Of a stretch of 64,000 nucleotides of DNA, positions 15,682 to 24,629 are shown one piece after another (the stretch's first letter is position 1; each line of letters begins with the position of its first letter). Where the stretch lies: contig CAYGBK010000015.1 in the NCBI GenBank assembly GCA_964348095.1, positions 1-64,000 on the forward strand. The letters run 5' to 3'. The translations under genes and the position numbers were made by a program. The DNA comes from WVXP01 sp964348095. GTDB taxonomy: Bacteria; Desulfobacterota; BSN033; WVXP01. The notes beneath the pieces are model-generated. The model was not told where the DNA came from, ran no database searches, and saw nothing but the letters and a program-made list of their open reading frames with translations.

Positions 15682-16329
15682 ATGATGAGGTTATCAAAGC
15701 AGAAGATCCGTTCTAATTATGACTCGGCAGCGAAATACTACGATTTCGCTCTGCTGCTCTATGGGATCATAGGCATTCGCAAAGCCTATCGTTTACGCGC
15801 GGTAAAACTCTTACGTCTTCAACACGGAGACTGTGTTGTCGAGCTCGGCTGCGGGACCGGCTTAAATTTCCCCCCTATTATCGAACGAATAGGGCCGGAA
15901 GGGCGGTTGATAGGGGTTGATCTGAGCCCTAGAATGCTTGCGTGCGCGGGGGAGCGGGTTGAGCGCGCTGGCTGGAAAAACGTGGAGCTAATCCGGTCAG
16001 ATATCGCCGCATATAACTTTCCAGAAGGGGTAAACGGCGTCTTATCAACTGGCGTTTTTGGATACATAGCCGATTATGATGACGTGATTAAGGCGGCCTC
16101 GCACGCTCTCGTTCCGGGTGGTCGACTGGCAATTATGGATGGTAAACGGCCGGAGCACTTACCTTCATTGGTCTTTAATCTCATTGTGCGGTTGTCTCGA
16201 TCCTTTGGGGTTACGCGTGATTATTTCGATAACCGTACCTGGGAATCAGTAGAGCGATATTTTAGGGAAACTGCCTTCGAGCAGATGTACGGAGGCATGA
16301 TATACATCTCATCCGGCACGGCAGCATAG
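15682..16329 (+). CDS. SAM-dependent class I methyltransferase
   Basis: Start at ATG 15682 (or the adjacent 15685), chosen because AAGGAGG at 15672-15678 stands directly before it; the open frame extends 29 codons further upstream without a ribosome site. About 215 residues. Motif I VELGCGTGLNF, then GVDLSPRML and RSDIAAYNFPEG identify the Rossmann methyltransferase fold; the opening NYDSAAKYYDF resembles UbiE/MenG-like enzymes and phospholipid N-methyltransferases. Substrate unknown. It is the last gene of the sigma/SMR group. Confidence 0.8.
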   Translation: MMRLSKQKIRSNYDSAAKYYDFALLLYGIIGIRKAYRLRAVKLLRLQHGDCVVELGCGTGLNFPPIIERIGPEGRLIGVDLSPRMLACAGERVERAGWKNVELIRSDIAAYNFPEGVNGVLSTGVFGYIADYDDVIKAASHALVPGGRLAIMDGKRPEHLPSLVFNLIVRLSRSFGVTRDYFDNRTWESVERYFRETAFEQMYGGMIYISSGTAA

Positions 16330-16341
16330 CGGACGGCCGAG

Positions 16342-16384
16342 CAAGGCGCTGAATGCGACAGAGCTAACTCAGCGCCTTGGCGCT
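16342..16384. repeat. Two mutually exclusive hairpins after the methyltransferase
   Basis: CAAGGCGCTGA (16342-16352) and TCAGCGCCTTG (16369-16379) form a perfect 11-bp stem with a 16-nt loop. The 3' arm can instead form AGCGCC-TT-GGCGCT (16371-16384). No T-tract follows. It may terminate transcription weakly, or be part of a recombination or structural element. Confidence 0.5.
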
Positions 16385-16636
16385 ATCATTGGTCGCGGCA
16401 CACGATAAGGGCTACGCTAACCCAGGCAAAACGAGCTGCAAGCGTGTGCCTCGGAATTGGCTTGAGGACGTTATCTGCCAGAGGCCATCAGTCCTAATTC
16501 CGTCGGTTTGCCGGGGAATTCTGTCGCAATCACGATCGAGGGAAACAGAAGAATCCATATGTCAAGAAAAAGGACGGCAGGGCTATCCCTGACCCTGCCA
16601 ACCGTTTCCTTTGAGGACTGTGGGACCCCCTGAGCC

Positions 16637-17980
16637 TTATTCCAACATGAAACCTAAGAACGGTCTCCCCCACCGTCGTTCCATACGTATCTCCCATCTG
16701 ATTATGTTTGTCCAGAATCTCAGGGCTCGAGGGGACCTCTGTGTAAAGGCCTTTAGGAAAGAGGAAATCTCGCGTGAATTATGGATCACTCCCTCATGAC
16801 CAGCCAAGACGTCTGACACTGCCTCTGGGTTTTCGGTGATCAGGTGTGCCGCTTCAGGCATCAACTCTGGATTGGCGAGAAGCACCTCCAGGGCCTCTTC
16901 AGAATACTTGTAGAGCAATCTCGTGTATAGCCTTCCCTTTCTCGTTTTCATGAGAAACTCATCGCGGTATTCACGCAAGATGTCGAGATCAGACTGAGAC
17001 TCAAAAAGATCGACATAGGCTGTTTCCCACCCATCATCTCCGCCGCAGACCGGGGCTATGTCCATTTCGACCGCCAACAGGGCCTCTTTGACCTGGTCGC
17101 AATCGTCGGGAGTGGTTACACCTGGAATAATCAGATCCTGGCAGGCCTGGTTCAACGCGTTATAATCATCGACAAAAGAAGACGATGGCGTCAGGTACGT
17201 GGTCAACGCGCGATAATGAACCTGACCCATTTTATCGAGCCCAATGCCACGGATGTCTCGACCGTTGAACGTAGCGCCTACCGTCATCAAATAAGCGGCC
17301 TTGTTTGGAATTGCGCTGTTTATGTGGACACCGCCATTGTCACTCCGCGTACACAGGAATTTGGAGCTCATATCGGGATGTCCGAACCTCGTTGGATCGG
17401 CCATATCCCGAATTTCCCCTATAGGGAGGTCTTCTCCGAGCAACCAGTCGACATCACCCGTATCCGTCCCCTCGCCATTGATCAGATCGACGGTCTCCCC
17501 GAAAATGTCTGAGAAAGATTCATTGAGAGCGCTGGATTCAAATCTATAAATCAACCCCGCCGAGCACTCTGTGACCGCATGAGTCAATTCATGGGCCGTC
17601 ACGTCGTCGACCGTGAAACCGTCTCCAAAGACCATTTGCTGACCATTCCAGAAGGCATTTCGATAGTTCGTGTCGTAGTGAACTGTGGCCCGCATCTGAG
17701 CTCCACGTTCGTCGTAACTGTCACGGCCGAAATTGTTGAAAAAGTAGTCGTACGTGTCCCCCAAGAAGTCGTAGGCGTCATCCGTATCTCGATCACCCGT
17801 GGGGGATCTCCCTTCAGAACGCCTCAGGGTGCCGGGAAGGCGGGTGTCGTGATTCGCATCATGGATCTGTCGGTCCCGGACGGTATCCAGCTCATTGTAG
17901 CTGGTCAGAATCGCACCGGTCTGAGCATCGACGACATAAAGATTCCGTGAAGGCTCATCCTCATCAAAAATACGAACCAA
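16637..17980 (-). CDS. M4 metalloprotease catalytic domain fragment
   Basis: 447 residues from TTG 17980; homologous sequence continues upstream in this frame to about 18055. The thermolysin zinc site is complete: HELTH (H130, E131, H134) and the third ligand E154 in NESFSDIFG; the later SDNGGVHINSAIPNKAAYLM segment carries the transition-state histidine. After the M4 domain (to about 330) come ~115 residues unlike thermolysin, with helical repeats rich in Glu, Leu and Ala and a basic end. The secreted protease would cleave before hydrophobic residues if expressed, but the propeptide needed for folding is in another frame. Confidence 0.82.
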   Translation of the reverse strand: MVRIFDEDEPSRNLYVVDAQTGAILTSYNELDTVRDRQIHDANHDTRLPGTLRRSEGRSPTGDRDTDDAYDFLGDTYDYFFNNFGRDSYDERGAQMRATVHYDTNYRNAFWNGQQMVFGDGFTVDDVTAHELTHAVTECSAGLIYRFESSALNESFSDIFGETVDLINGEGTDTGDVDWLLGEDLPIGEIRDMADPTRFGHPDMSSKFLCTRSDNGGVHINSAIPNKAAYLMTVGATFNGRDIRGIGLDKMGQVHYRALTTYLTPSSSFVDDYNALNQACQDLIIPGVTTPDDCDQVKEALLAVEMDIAPVCGGDDGWETAYVDLFESQSDLDILREYRDEFLMKTRKGRLYTRLLYKYSEEALEVLLANPELMPEAAHLITENPEAVSDVLAGHEGVIHNSREISSFLKAFTQRSPRALRFWTNIIRWEIRMERRWGRPFLGFMLE

Positions 17981-18023
17981 CCATGCCAGATGGTCACCTG
18001 CGACAGCAGGATCGATGTGCCCG

Positions 18024-18377
18024 CTATAGATCCGCAGGACTGGTTCTTCCCAGAGTCCCCCTCCCTGGCTGAACGGCTCTCACTGCGGTTATGGCAGCAT
18101 CGCTGTCAATGGTGGGCTGAGGAGGAATATCCAGGTTAGGAATAAATCGGCCATTGACGACGCGGACCGTTGTACCGTCAGGGTCATAGTGGACGATCAC
18201 CTCCGCGCCATGAACGAGAACCCCTTGGTGGAACTGCTGGAGGTTGACGTGGATCATACCGATTTTGTCCACCTTTCTTTCCTGAAAGACCAGCTCACGC
18301 TGGGCATTGGGCATTCCCAACAAATCCTCGTATCGAGCGAGGAAGTTCGATACGGCACCAGAAGGGCTCACGGTCAA
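18024..18377 (-). CDS. M4 protease propeptide (FTP/PepSY) fragment
   Basis: The frame is open from just after the TAG at 18471; the first usable start is TTG 18377. The sequence LVFQERKVDKIGMIHVNLQQFHQGVLVHGAEVIVHYDPDG... (abridged) is a fungalysin/thermolysin propeptide motif followed by the start of a PepSY domain. The frame ends at 18024 because of the shift near 18057, not because the domain ends. It is the middle part of the interrupted metalloprotease. Confidence 0.6.
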   Translation of the reverse strand: MTVSPSGAVSNFLARYEDLLGMPNAQRELVFQERKVDKIGMIHVNLQQFHQGVLVHGAEVIVHYDPDGTTVRVVNGRFIPNLDIPPQPTIDSDAAITAVRAVQPGRGTLGRTSPADL

Positions 18378-18784
18378 TGACTGACGATCCGCTCCGATGT
18401 CGAGACCGCGACGGCTGCGAAGGAATCGGACCGCCCCGGTGGCCCGATCACGAGTAATCTCGAAATCCTGCTAGGGAGTAGAGATTTCCTCTGATGACGG
18501 TGAAGCCCCCAAAGCGAGGTCGAAAGATAGGATTGACAGCACGGTGAACAGAGAAATCGCCAAAAATGAGACAAAACAGAATCGGAACACCCCTTTGATA
18601 TTCACGATCCTCCGTCCTTTCTGAATAGAAATGTTCAAGACATGGATCACTCCCGGAATGGTCACGTCCACGCCTAAGATTCGTTGGGTGCGGTTCAGAC
18701 ACAAATCCAACGTTTGGTCTTCTCAAGTTTCTGTTTTCTAAAGTCCGGCACGGGTGAGAAGACGGTTGGCCGGCAAAGGGAGTG

Positions 18785-19294
18785 CTATTCCTGATTTACC
18801 GACAAGTACGCATTGATAAAGGTGTCCACCAGTTCTTTGACCTGATCTCGGATGGTGGATAGCTTATGAGACGTCCCCGTCACAGAAGTCGACCAGGTCG
18901 TTGCAGATGTCTCGACGCCCGGTGATCTGACAAGAGACACGCCCTGGGACAGCTCGAGCTTGATGTTGAAGATGTACCTGTCGAGAGATCCATACTTTAG
19001 AACCTTTGCGTTCACGTAGAGAAGTGGTTTTCCGGGCATCACGGCAGACTCCTCTGAGGAGACGACCCTGATTCCTGCCAACCGAAGTTTCAACTCTGTA
19101 TCCTTTTGAAGCTGGTCCAAGGTTAGCCCGTTCTTTTCTATCACCCACTTCAAGGGAGCCACCACCACCCTGACCCCATCGAGACCGCGCAGTGTTTGTC
19201 GGGTCGAGCCGTTATCTGGGGCGAAGGCGAACCCGTCCGGTCGAACCAGGGCCAGGGCCAAAGTGATTAGTGCAATCCAGAGTTTTGGCTTCAT
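18785..19294 (-). CDS. Exported protein of unknown function
   Basis: 169 residues with a signal peptide (MKPKLWIALITLALALV..., cleavage likely near residue 24) and an excellent AGGAGGAGGAAG ribosome site. The mature part, LKWVIEKNGLTLDQLQKDTELKLRLAGI, then VNAKVLKYGSLDRYIFNIKLELSQGV, has alternating strands and helices of the sort seen in small periplasmic lipoprotein-like folds, but there is no lipobox cysteine. I do not recognise a family. It lies 180 bp downstream (transcriptionally upstream) of the broken metalloprotease. Confidence 0.75.
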   Translation of the reverse strand: MKPKLWIALITLALALVRPDGFAFAPDNGSTRQTLRGLDGVRVVVAPLKWVIEKNGLTLDQLQKDTELKLRLAGIRVVSSEESAVMPGKPLLYVNAKVLKYGSLDRYIFNIKLELSQGVSLVRSPGVETSATTWSTSVTGTSHKLSTIRDQVKELVDTFINAYLSVNQE

Positions 19295-20026
19295 CTTACT
19301 TCCTCCTCCTTTCTAGTTTCGCTCAATGTCTTCATTCGTCTCCGACACCGTGTGGTGCGAAGAATCGGATGACTCTGAGTGGTTTTTATCGGTCATCCGG
19401 AGTACGTCGCCTCAGCATCTAGTGACCTGAAGTATTCGTCGGCGTGACAGAAATCGATATGCCCACGGCTAACCCTTCTCGGAATTGGGAGTGAACAAAA
19501 GGGTTCTCCCTGGCACGCAATTCTGTGAGTTACTTTCTCTTGTCTTATTCTCTAGTCTCGACTGAGCTAAGAGCAATAAGGGTGCCGTAATTGAATAAAA
19601 GAGCGGTCGTTCTGAAGGGGCTGTAGTATTAACCAATTATGAGGAAAAGTCAGGGCCCCTAAAAGGGAATCACCCCCTATATCCGAATCGTGATTTTTCA
19701 ACTATGAAATTTCTGATTACAGAAACGTAATTTCCGAACTGGTGAAATGATGACAGATTTCCATCTGAGACACGATGTTCCGATAACAAGGGGATCCATG
19801 AGATGAATTCCAGATACGCGGGAGATCCCTCACACTGTTCTCGGGAGGATAAACATCGGGGAGGCGGTCGAAGGAGGGACGGCTTCTATTCAGAATTGAG
19901 AGGGTGGACGGTCTTTCAGAGGGATCCTAGAAAAGAGGCAGCCGGCAGGTGAGGGGGTGTTCGGTTCGGGAGAAACACCTCTCCTCTGCGAAGAGAGACT
20001 CTTTACAGAACACGCCCCGCCCGACC
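19295..20026. other. Long intergenic region
   Basis: About 730 bp without a convincing gene on either strand. Stop codons are frequent in all frames between 19500 and 19830. It probably carries the promoter of the exported protein gene near its left end. Confidence 0.5.
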
Positions 20027-20227
20027 TCAGAGACTCTCTATAGGGGTCATCTTCCATCCGACCCTGTATCGCTGGCCACAACTGGGGCAGATCAGCACGA
20101 TCTCGTGATAGCCATCCTTACTTTCGAAGGAGACGTGAAATCCATTTTCGTACTGACACTTGTCACAGATGTGAAATTCTCTATTGATCTTTCTCTCGGT
20201 TACTCCATCCACAATTGAAAACCTCAA
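20027..20227 (-). CDS. Small zinc-ribbon protein
   Basis: 66 residues from TTG 20227 (an in-frame GTG at 20212 is possible). Two CXXC knuckles, CDKC and CPSC, are separated by about 24 residues (NGFHVSFESKDGYHEIVLI between), a classic zinc-ribbon spacing. This suggests a metal-binding protein contacting nucleic acid or another protein. No partner is evident. Confidence 0.55.
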   Translation of the reverse strand: MRFSIVDGVTERKINREFHICDKCQYENGFHVSFESKDGYHEIVLICPSCGQRYRVGWKMTPIESL

Positions 20228-20444
20228 TCAACGTGACCTAAAAAGGGCAGGTGGACCACCTCGAAGAAGTGTACCTTAATGGAGATACCCTAATAGAGAT
20301 CCAGGAGCGTTGTCAAGAACGGCGAGGTGTTTTGCCTGTTCCCTCCGCTTAGCCATCATACTGGATAGGATAGGGTATCTGTATTCGCCTTGAACGAATG
20401 TGTTATAGAATTAGTAAGAGACCCTTGGCACAAGGGGGTAAACC

Positions 20445-20630
20445 ATGAAAAAAGCCGCAACTGGGTACTGTGTTATCTGCTGTGCAGATGGCTGCAGTAT
20501 GAAGAGCAATATTTCCGAGATGGTGTGTGCAGGTGAGTCTGAAAAAGCTGGCTGCACGTCATTCTGGACGAGTCTGAGAGAGATGTGTGGGTTGCCGATG
20601 AGCGGGCTCTGGACCTGCGACAGTTGGTAA
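20445..20630 (+). CDS. Possible small cysteine-rich protein
   Basis: 61 residues with eight cysteines (YCVICCADGC near the start, then MVC, AGC, EMC, TC). AAGGGGGT lies 6 nt before the ATG. The cysteine content and ribosome site are suggestive, but no family is recognised and the opposite strand is also open over this stretch, so it could be spurious. Confidence 0.25.
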   Translation: MKKAATGYCVICCADGCSMKSNISEMVCAGESEKAGCTSFWTSLREMCGLPMSGLWTCDSW

Positions 20631-20654
20631 GATACAGACGCAATCTGCCGACTC

Positions 20655-20939
20655 ATGATTTCAACGCGACGGGGAGTTGGTTCGGTCGTACCCGGCGAAA
20701 AACCTGTCGTAGCGGGCGAAACTGCGCGAGAGGTTTCCTTACCACGTTGGACACCGGCGTATAGAACATTGAAAGTCAGTCGAAGGCCAGCCACGTTTCA
20801 ATGTAAGACGTGTTGCAAGGAATTCACGGTCGACCAAGACGATCCTTTCCTCAGGTATTTGACCCGGGGGAGCGAGGTGCCGATGACGTGTCCCCACTGC
20901 CGGACAGACCGAATCAGCGAGTTTCGAGGCACGAAGTGA
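20655..20939 (+). CDS. Zinc-ribbon-like small protein
   Basis: The open frame is 94 residues, but only the last ~50 look conserved: FQCKTCCKEFTVDQDD followed by TCPHCRTD, two CXXC pairs about 30 residues apart, as in treble-clef or zinc-ribbon proteins. TTG 20769 would give a 56-residue protein consisting of just this part. The upstream portion is basic and low in hydrophobic residues and may not be translated. Second zinc-ribbon gene within 1 kb. Confidence 0.5.
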   Translation: MISTRRGVGSVVPGEKPVVAGETAREVSLPRWTPAYRTLKVSRRPATFQCKTCCKEFTVDQDDPFLRYLTRGSEVPMTCPHCRTDRISEFRGTK

Positions 20940-21462
20940 TCTTCGGTCAATTCGGCCCTCAAATTTAGAAATCTAGTGAATACAATCCCGCCATTATCGG
21001 AAATCGGTCACCGAAGCGGAATTCAGCCTGAGCTGACGCCGCGGGCCACTCGAGGGCCTCACCGAATCTCTTAGTGTCAATCCCGACTATTCGCAAAGAA
21101 CTGCCGTTCTTCTTCAAGAGATCCCCGAAAGGAAGACCGCGGAGCCGTGACAGGGGGTTGCTGAACCTCTGGGATAGGGCAAAAGCGTATCGAAAGGACG
21201 GGAGTGGCCGCCTGTGTCTCAGGTAGGATGTCATCTTTTTCATCGGATAAATGCTCGGCAGAGCATTGGGCCGTTCAACTCGACATGGATTGAAATCCAG
21301 TTTTGACGAAGGGATGATCTGAGATCCCAAATGGTGGTATTCACCGAGGTTTGGAGTAGGGATGCCCAGTCCCGTCGGTTTTGCCTAGACTTTCTTGACG
21401 AAAAAATGAGATCTTTCCCTATTGACTTGGAACAACATGTGACCCGGACATTCGCGGAGAGG
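20940..21462. other. Intergenic region before rarD
   Basis: About 520 bp. Open stretches exist on the minus strand (20965-21330) but show no recognisable motif or ribosome site. The rarD frame is open from 21331 without similarity to RarD until 21463. Confidence 0.45.
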
Positions 21463-22350
21463 ATGATGGAAAGGACAGCCAAGGGCACGATTACGACCAT
21501 CGCCGCCTTTTTCCTGTGGGGGATTCTCCCGACATATTGGAAGGCCTTGAATCATGTCTCCGCGGTTGAGATTCTTGCCCATCGGATCGTTTGGTCCTTG
21601 ATCTTCGTGATAGTCTTGTTCTTGATCCAGGGGAATTGGAAGGAGGCAAAGAGGGTCATATCATCTCCTGATGGGCGAATTTTTCTCGTCACATCCTTTC
21701 TGATTGGAGCGAACTGGTTAACCTATATCTATGCCGTCAATACAAACCAGATTGTTGAGGCGAGCCTCGGATACTTCATCAACCCCCTGTTCATTGTCCT
21801 TTTGGGTATCGTTTTTCTGCGGGAACGTCTCAACGTGTGGCAGACAATCGCTTTGCTGTTGGCATTTATTGGCGTTCTTTTCATGACCATGCAGTACGGT
21901 CGAATACCGTGGATCGCCTTGGTTCTGGCATTCACATTCGGAATCTACGGCCTGCTGCGGAAGACCGCGAAAGCCGAATCAATGGTCGGCCTCCTATGTG
22001 AGACGGGGGTTCTCACGCCGATTGCTTCGGTCTATCTCCTTGTTCTGGGTCTTCGAGGGGCAGTTGCCTTCGGCTCCAGCGGATTGTGGACGAATCTCTT
22101 GATGGCTGGGACAGGCGTGGTCACCGCGGGTCCATTACTCCTGTTTGCTTATGGGGCACGGAGAATCCAATACTCGACCGTTGGCTTTCTCCAGTACATC
22201 TCTCCAACTGGGATGCTACTTGTCGGCGTCTTCCTGTATAAAGAGCCATTCACCCAAACTCATGGAATCTCCTTTGGCCTTGTTTGGATGGCAATAACCA
22301 TTTACGCGATTTCTAGTTTCGCCCGTTACCGGAACCAGGTCGCATCCTGA
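21463..22350 (+). CDS. rarD: RarD-type EamA-family permease
   Basis: The start at ATG 21463 (MMERTAKGTITTIAAFFLWG) gives 295 residues, matching RarD (about 296), with GGAGAGG directly upstream; the frame extends 44 codons further but without homology. Ten transmembrane helices in two EamA repeats are evident, with LPTYWKAL, HRIVWSL, ANWLTYIYAVN and YFINPL characteristic of RarD. RarD proteins belong to the drug/metabolite transporter superfamily; the substrate is not established. Confidence 0.88.
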   Translation: MMERTAKGTITTIAAFFLWGILPTYWKALNHVSAVEILAHRIVWSLIFVIVLFLIQGNWKEAKRVISSPDGRIFLVTSFLIGANWLTYIYAVNTNQIVEASLGYFINPLFIVLLGIVFLRERLNVWQTIALLLAFIGVLFMTMQYGRIPWIALVLAFTFGIYGLLRKTAKAESMVGLLCETGVLTPIASVYLLVLGLRGAVAFGSSGLWTNLLMAGTGVVTAGPLLLFAYGARRIQYSTVGFLQYISPTGMLLVGVFLYKEPFTQTHGISFGLVWMAITIYAISSFARYRNQVAS

Positions 22351-22519
22351 TCATGCCGTTTTGTTATCAAGTGTGGACGGCTGACCGAATTGAGTACCAG
22401 TGGTCATACAATTTTCGTTCACCGAAAAAGGGCTCGATCGATCCGACATGGGGAACGTGGAAATATGGTAGTCCTCTCTCTAGTGACAAACTTCGGACGA
22501 CCACCAGGGGTGGCTACTC

Positions 22520-23431
22520 ATGAATGACAGAAAGATGGTTTTCTGCGTGTTTGTCTTCTTGATGGTGCTTTTCCAGCCTGCAATTGCCCAAGAGAGAAAT
22601 ATTGTTCAGACAGAACACGTTGTTGTTGTTTTTGAGAAGACCTTCGGCCGTGCGGCGGAAGAACTGTTGGAAGTCTACGGTCTCGTGAGGACTGAGCTGG
22701 AGGGAGCCCTCACATGGCCGGTGAGTTTCAGGCCAACCATCGTGCTCGTAAACGAGAGAGAGGTGTTCGAACACATGGCGGGGAGTGATCTCACCGTTGC
22801 CTTTGCTATTCCTGAAAAAAAGCTCATCGTCATTGACTATTCAAGCGTGACCAGGCGACCTTTCTCTCTGAGAACAATCCTGAAGCACGAACTGTCTCAT
22901 CTCCTACTTCACGATCAGATCAGGGGTGGCAACCTTCCGAAATGGCTCGACGAGGGGGTTTCTCAATGGTTGAGTGACGGCATAGCTGAGATCATGATGG
23001 ATGGGCAGCGATCTATTCTCAGGGAAGCAGTTTTATCGGGGACCTACCTGAGGCTCGAGGAATTGGAGGAGGGTTTCCCCACTGACAGACGATCCCTCTT
23101 GCTCGCTTACGAGGAGAGCAGAAGCCTTGTGGAGTTTATCGGCAGCGAGTTTGGCACGAAGGGAATTACAAATATCCTCGAACATCTGAAAGAGGGGGAT
23201 ACGATAGACGTTGCAATCGACAAAAGTCTTTCAATCTCCTTATATGACCTGGAGAAAAGATGGCATCATCATCTTCAAAAGTGGCCTACCTGGATTATCT
23301 ATTTGACGGCCAACCTTTATGTGATTCTCTTCTTTCTTGCCGCGCTTGTAACGGTCCTGGCATTCATCAAGGTGATGATCAAGAAAAGAAGGATCAGGCA
23401 AGACAGGGATGACTACCCCTTGATTCACTAA
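22520..23431 (+). CDS. Membrane-anchored gluzincin (peptidase MA-like)
   Basis: 303 residues. It starts with a signal peptide (MVFCVFVFLMVLF..., to about residue 23). The HELSH zinc motif (near 119-123) and the downstream WLDEGVSQW, which contains the third-ligand glutamate, define the peptidase MA-like gluzincin family. A single transmembrane helix (about 258-283) followed by a basic cytoplasmic tail anchors the protein, so the catalytic domain faces the periplasm. Natural substrates are unknown. It stands alone. Confidence 0.82.
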   Translation: MNDRKMVFCVFVFLMVLFQPAIAQERNIVQTEHVVVVFEKTFGRAAEELLEVYGLVRTELEGALTWPVSFRPTIVLVNEREVFEHMAGSDLTVAFAIPEKKLIVIDYSSVTRRPFSLRTILKHELSHLLLHDQIRGGNLPKWLDEGVSQWLSDGIAEIMMDGQRSILREAVLSGTYLRLEELEEGFPTDRRSLLLAYEESRSLVEFIGSEFGTKGITNILEHLKEGDTIDVAIDKSLSISLYDLEKRWHHHLQKWPTWIIYLTANLYVILFFLAALVTVLAFIKVMIKKRRIRQDRDDYPLIH

Positions 23432-24017
23432 GGAGATATGCCTCTTTCTTGAATAGCTTCCCCGTATGATTCGGATTTTGTTGAAAAGCCTCGATCTCCA
23501 TAAAAAGCCTCTTATCCCTTCGCTCTCACTCACGTCGCCTGACGATAACCGACGCCACAGAGTCGAGGAAAGTGCTCACCGACTGGTTGACCTCTGAATT
23601 CCTGGGGGGGCCTCCACGTTCCGTGACGGTTGCTGAATCCGAATTGGCGGCGCATCTTGACAGTTTTACCAGTGATTTGCTAGCTTGAATGGGACTGCGC
23701 TAGCCCGAATTGTTCATGAGAGATTTCATCAAAAGCGTGAAAAATATATAGCATCAAAGACTTATCTTAGGATTTCGACTCGGTCACGAATGACAGTCTG
23801 TTTTTGGCGAAGATCCGATTCTGGTGACGAAATCTCTCACTCTTTGGGCTCGCCCGCTTTGCACACTGGCTGCGTTATTGGGGTTCGAAGTACATGAGGT
23901 CGTCTTCACCCCTGCTGGTCTTGCCAGCGCCCAAATCGGGCTTCGTGAATAATCCGCGGTAAGTAACACCGAGGATTTGGTGATTTTCCCGGGGGGACAG
24001 CTTTCGGTGGGAATCCC
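23432..24017. other. Intergenic region, about 590 bp
   Basis: Between convergent genes. A stretch at 23830-23960 is open in several frames on both strands, as seen in GC-rich non-coding repeats, but I find no domain, ribosome site or terminator. Confidence 0.45.
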
Positions 24018-24443
24018 TCAAAGAACGCCCTTCGAAACAACGGTGCTTTTGGGGTCTAGTGAGGGAGGGGACGGGGGATCGAGGGACTGTTTGATGGTCT
24101 CTAGAAGTTCCTCAAAGCTGAAAGGCTTGGGGAGGACCTGAGATGCATAGCCCTCTCGGATGATTCTTTGAGCGAACGGGCTCTGTGGGTTTGCCGTAAT
24201 CAAAACAATATTCGCAGTTGGATCATATCGCTTGATTTCTCTGCTTGAATCGTAACCATTCATAACAGGCATTTCTAAATCCATGAGAACGAGGTTCGGT
24301 CTGTTTTCCTTGTACTTCGCGAGCCCTTCATGACCGTTGCATGCAATCTGAACGTTCTCATACCCTCTATACTCGAGCAGCGCCATGAGCAATTTCGAGA
24401 CGTGATCCTCGTCATCCACGACAAGGATTCTCTCAGCTCCCAT
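24018..24443 (-). CDS. Single-domain response regulator (CheY-like receiver)
   Basis: About 141 residues from ATG 24443 (MGAERILVVDDE), chosen for the AGAGGAAAA ribosome site; an upstream in-frame start would add 14 residues. The acidic pair D10-D11, the phospho-acceptor D55 (VLMDLEMPVMNG), T near residue 83 (LITANPQ) and K105 (LPKPF) are all present, so it should be phosphorylated by a histidine kinase. A short Pro/Ser-rich tail follows the receiver; no DNA-binding domain. No kinase is adjacent. Confidence 0.9.
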   Translation of the reverse strand: MGAERILVVDDEDHVSKLLMALLEYRGYENVQIACNGHEGLAKYKENRPNLVLMDLEMPVMNGYDSSREIKRYDPTANIVLITANPQSPFAQRIIREGYASQVLPKPFSFEELLETIKQSLDPPSPPSLDPKSTVVSKGVL

Positions 24444-24473
24444 AGCTTTTCCTCTCGATATCCTTTTAGATTC

Positions 24474-24502
24474 ATAGTAGACCACGGTTTACAATCTGTC
24501 AA
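24474..24502 (-). promoter_or_regulatory. Promoter of the response regulator gene
   Basis: On the minus strand TTGACA (24502-24497) and TACTAT (24479-24474) are exactly 17 bp apart, about 30 bp before the chosen start at 24443. Confidence 0.75.
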
Positions 24503-24629
24503 GCAAAAAATACAATATGCTGTATCCTGAGGTAGAGGACATACAATATATAGTGGTATTGTGGAAAAAAAAAGAATCCGTAAGGTCAACTATTTAGGAG
24601 GTGAATCCACAGGCTATCAACAGATTTTT

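Larger units (their letters stand above)
16637..18605 (-). pseudogene. Thermolysin-like M4 metalloprotease, interrupted by an in-frame stop and a frameshift
   Basis: Read on the minus strand, the gene would begin at GTG 18605 (GGACGGAGG just upstream) with a signal peptide (VNIKGVFRFCFVSFLAISLF...). It meets an in-frame TAG at 18471-18473, continues in the same frame through the FTP/PepSY propeptide (QDFEITRDRATGAVR... to about 18060), and then needs a one-base shift at a run of five G (plus-strand C-run 18057-18061). Removing one G joins VQPGRG to LWEEPVLRIYSGHIDPA and the M4 domain. So the whole prepro-M4 architecture is present but broken twice. Confidence 0.8.

Noticed and set aside
16342..16450. 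Possible integron attC site after the methyltransferase.
   Set aside because: The hairpin lacks paired core sites (GTTRRRY and RYYYAAC at the two ends), and no integrase or second copy is present.
20965..21330. Minus-strand open frame of 121 codons before rarD.
   Set aside because: Composition is unlike a folded protein, with no ribosome site or recognisable domain.
23685..23960. Open frames on both strands in the 23432-24017 gap.
   Set aside because: No ribosome site, motif or start consistent with translation; both strands are open only because stops are scarce here.
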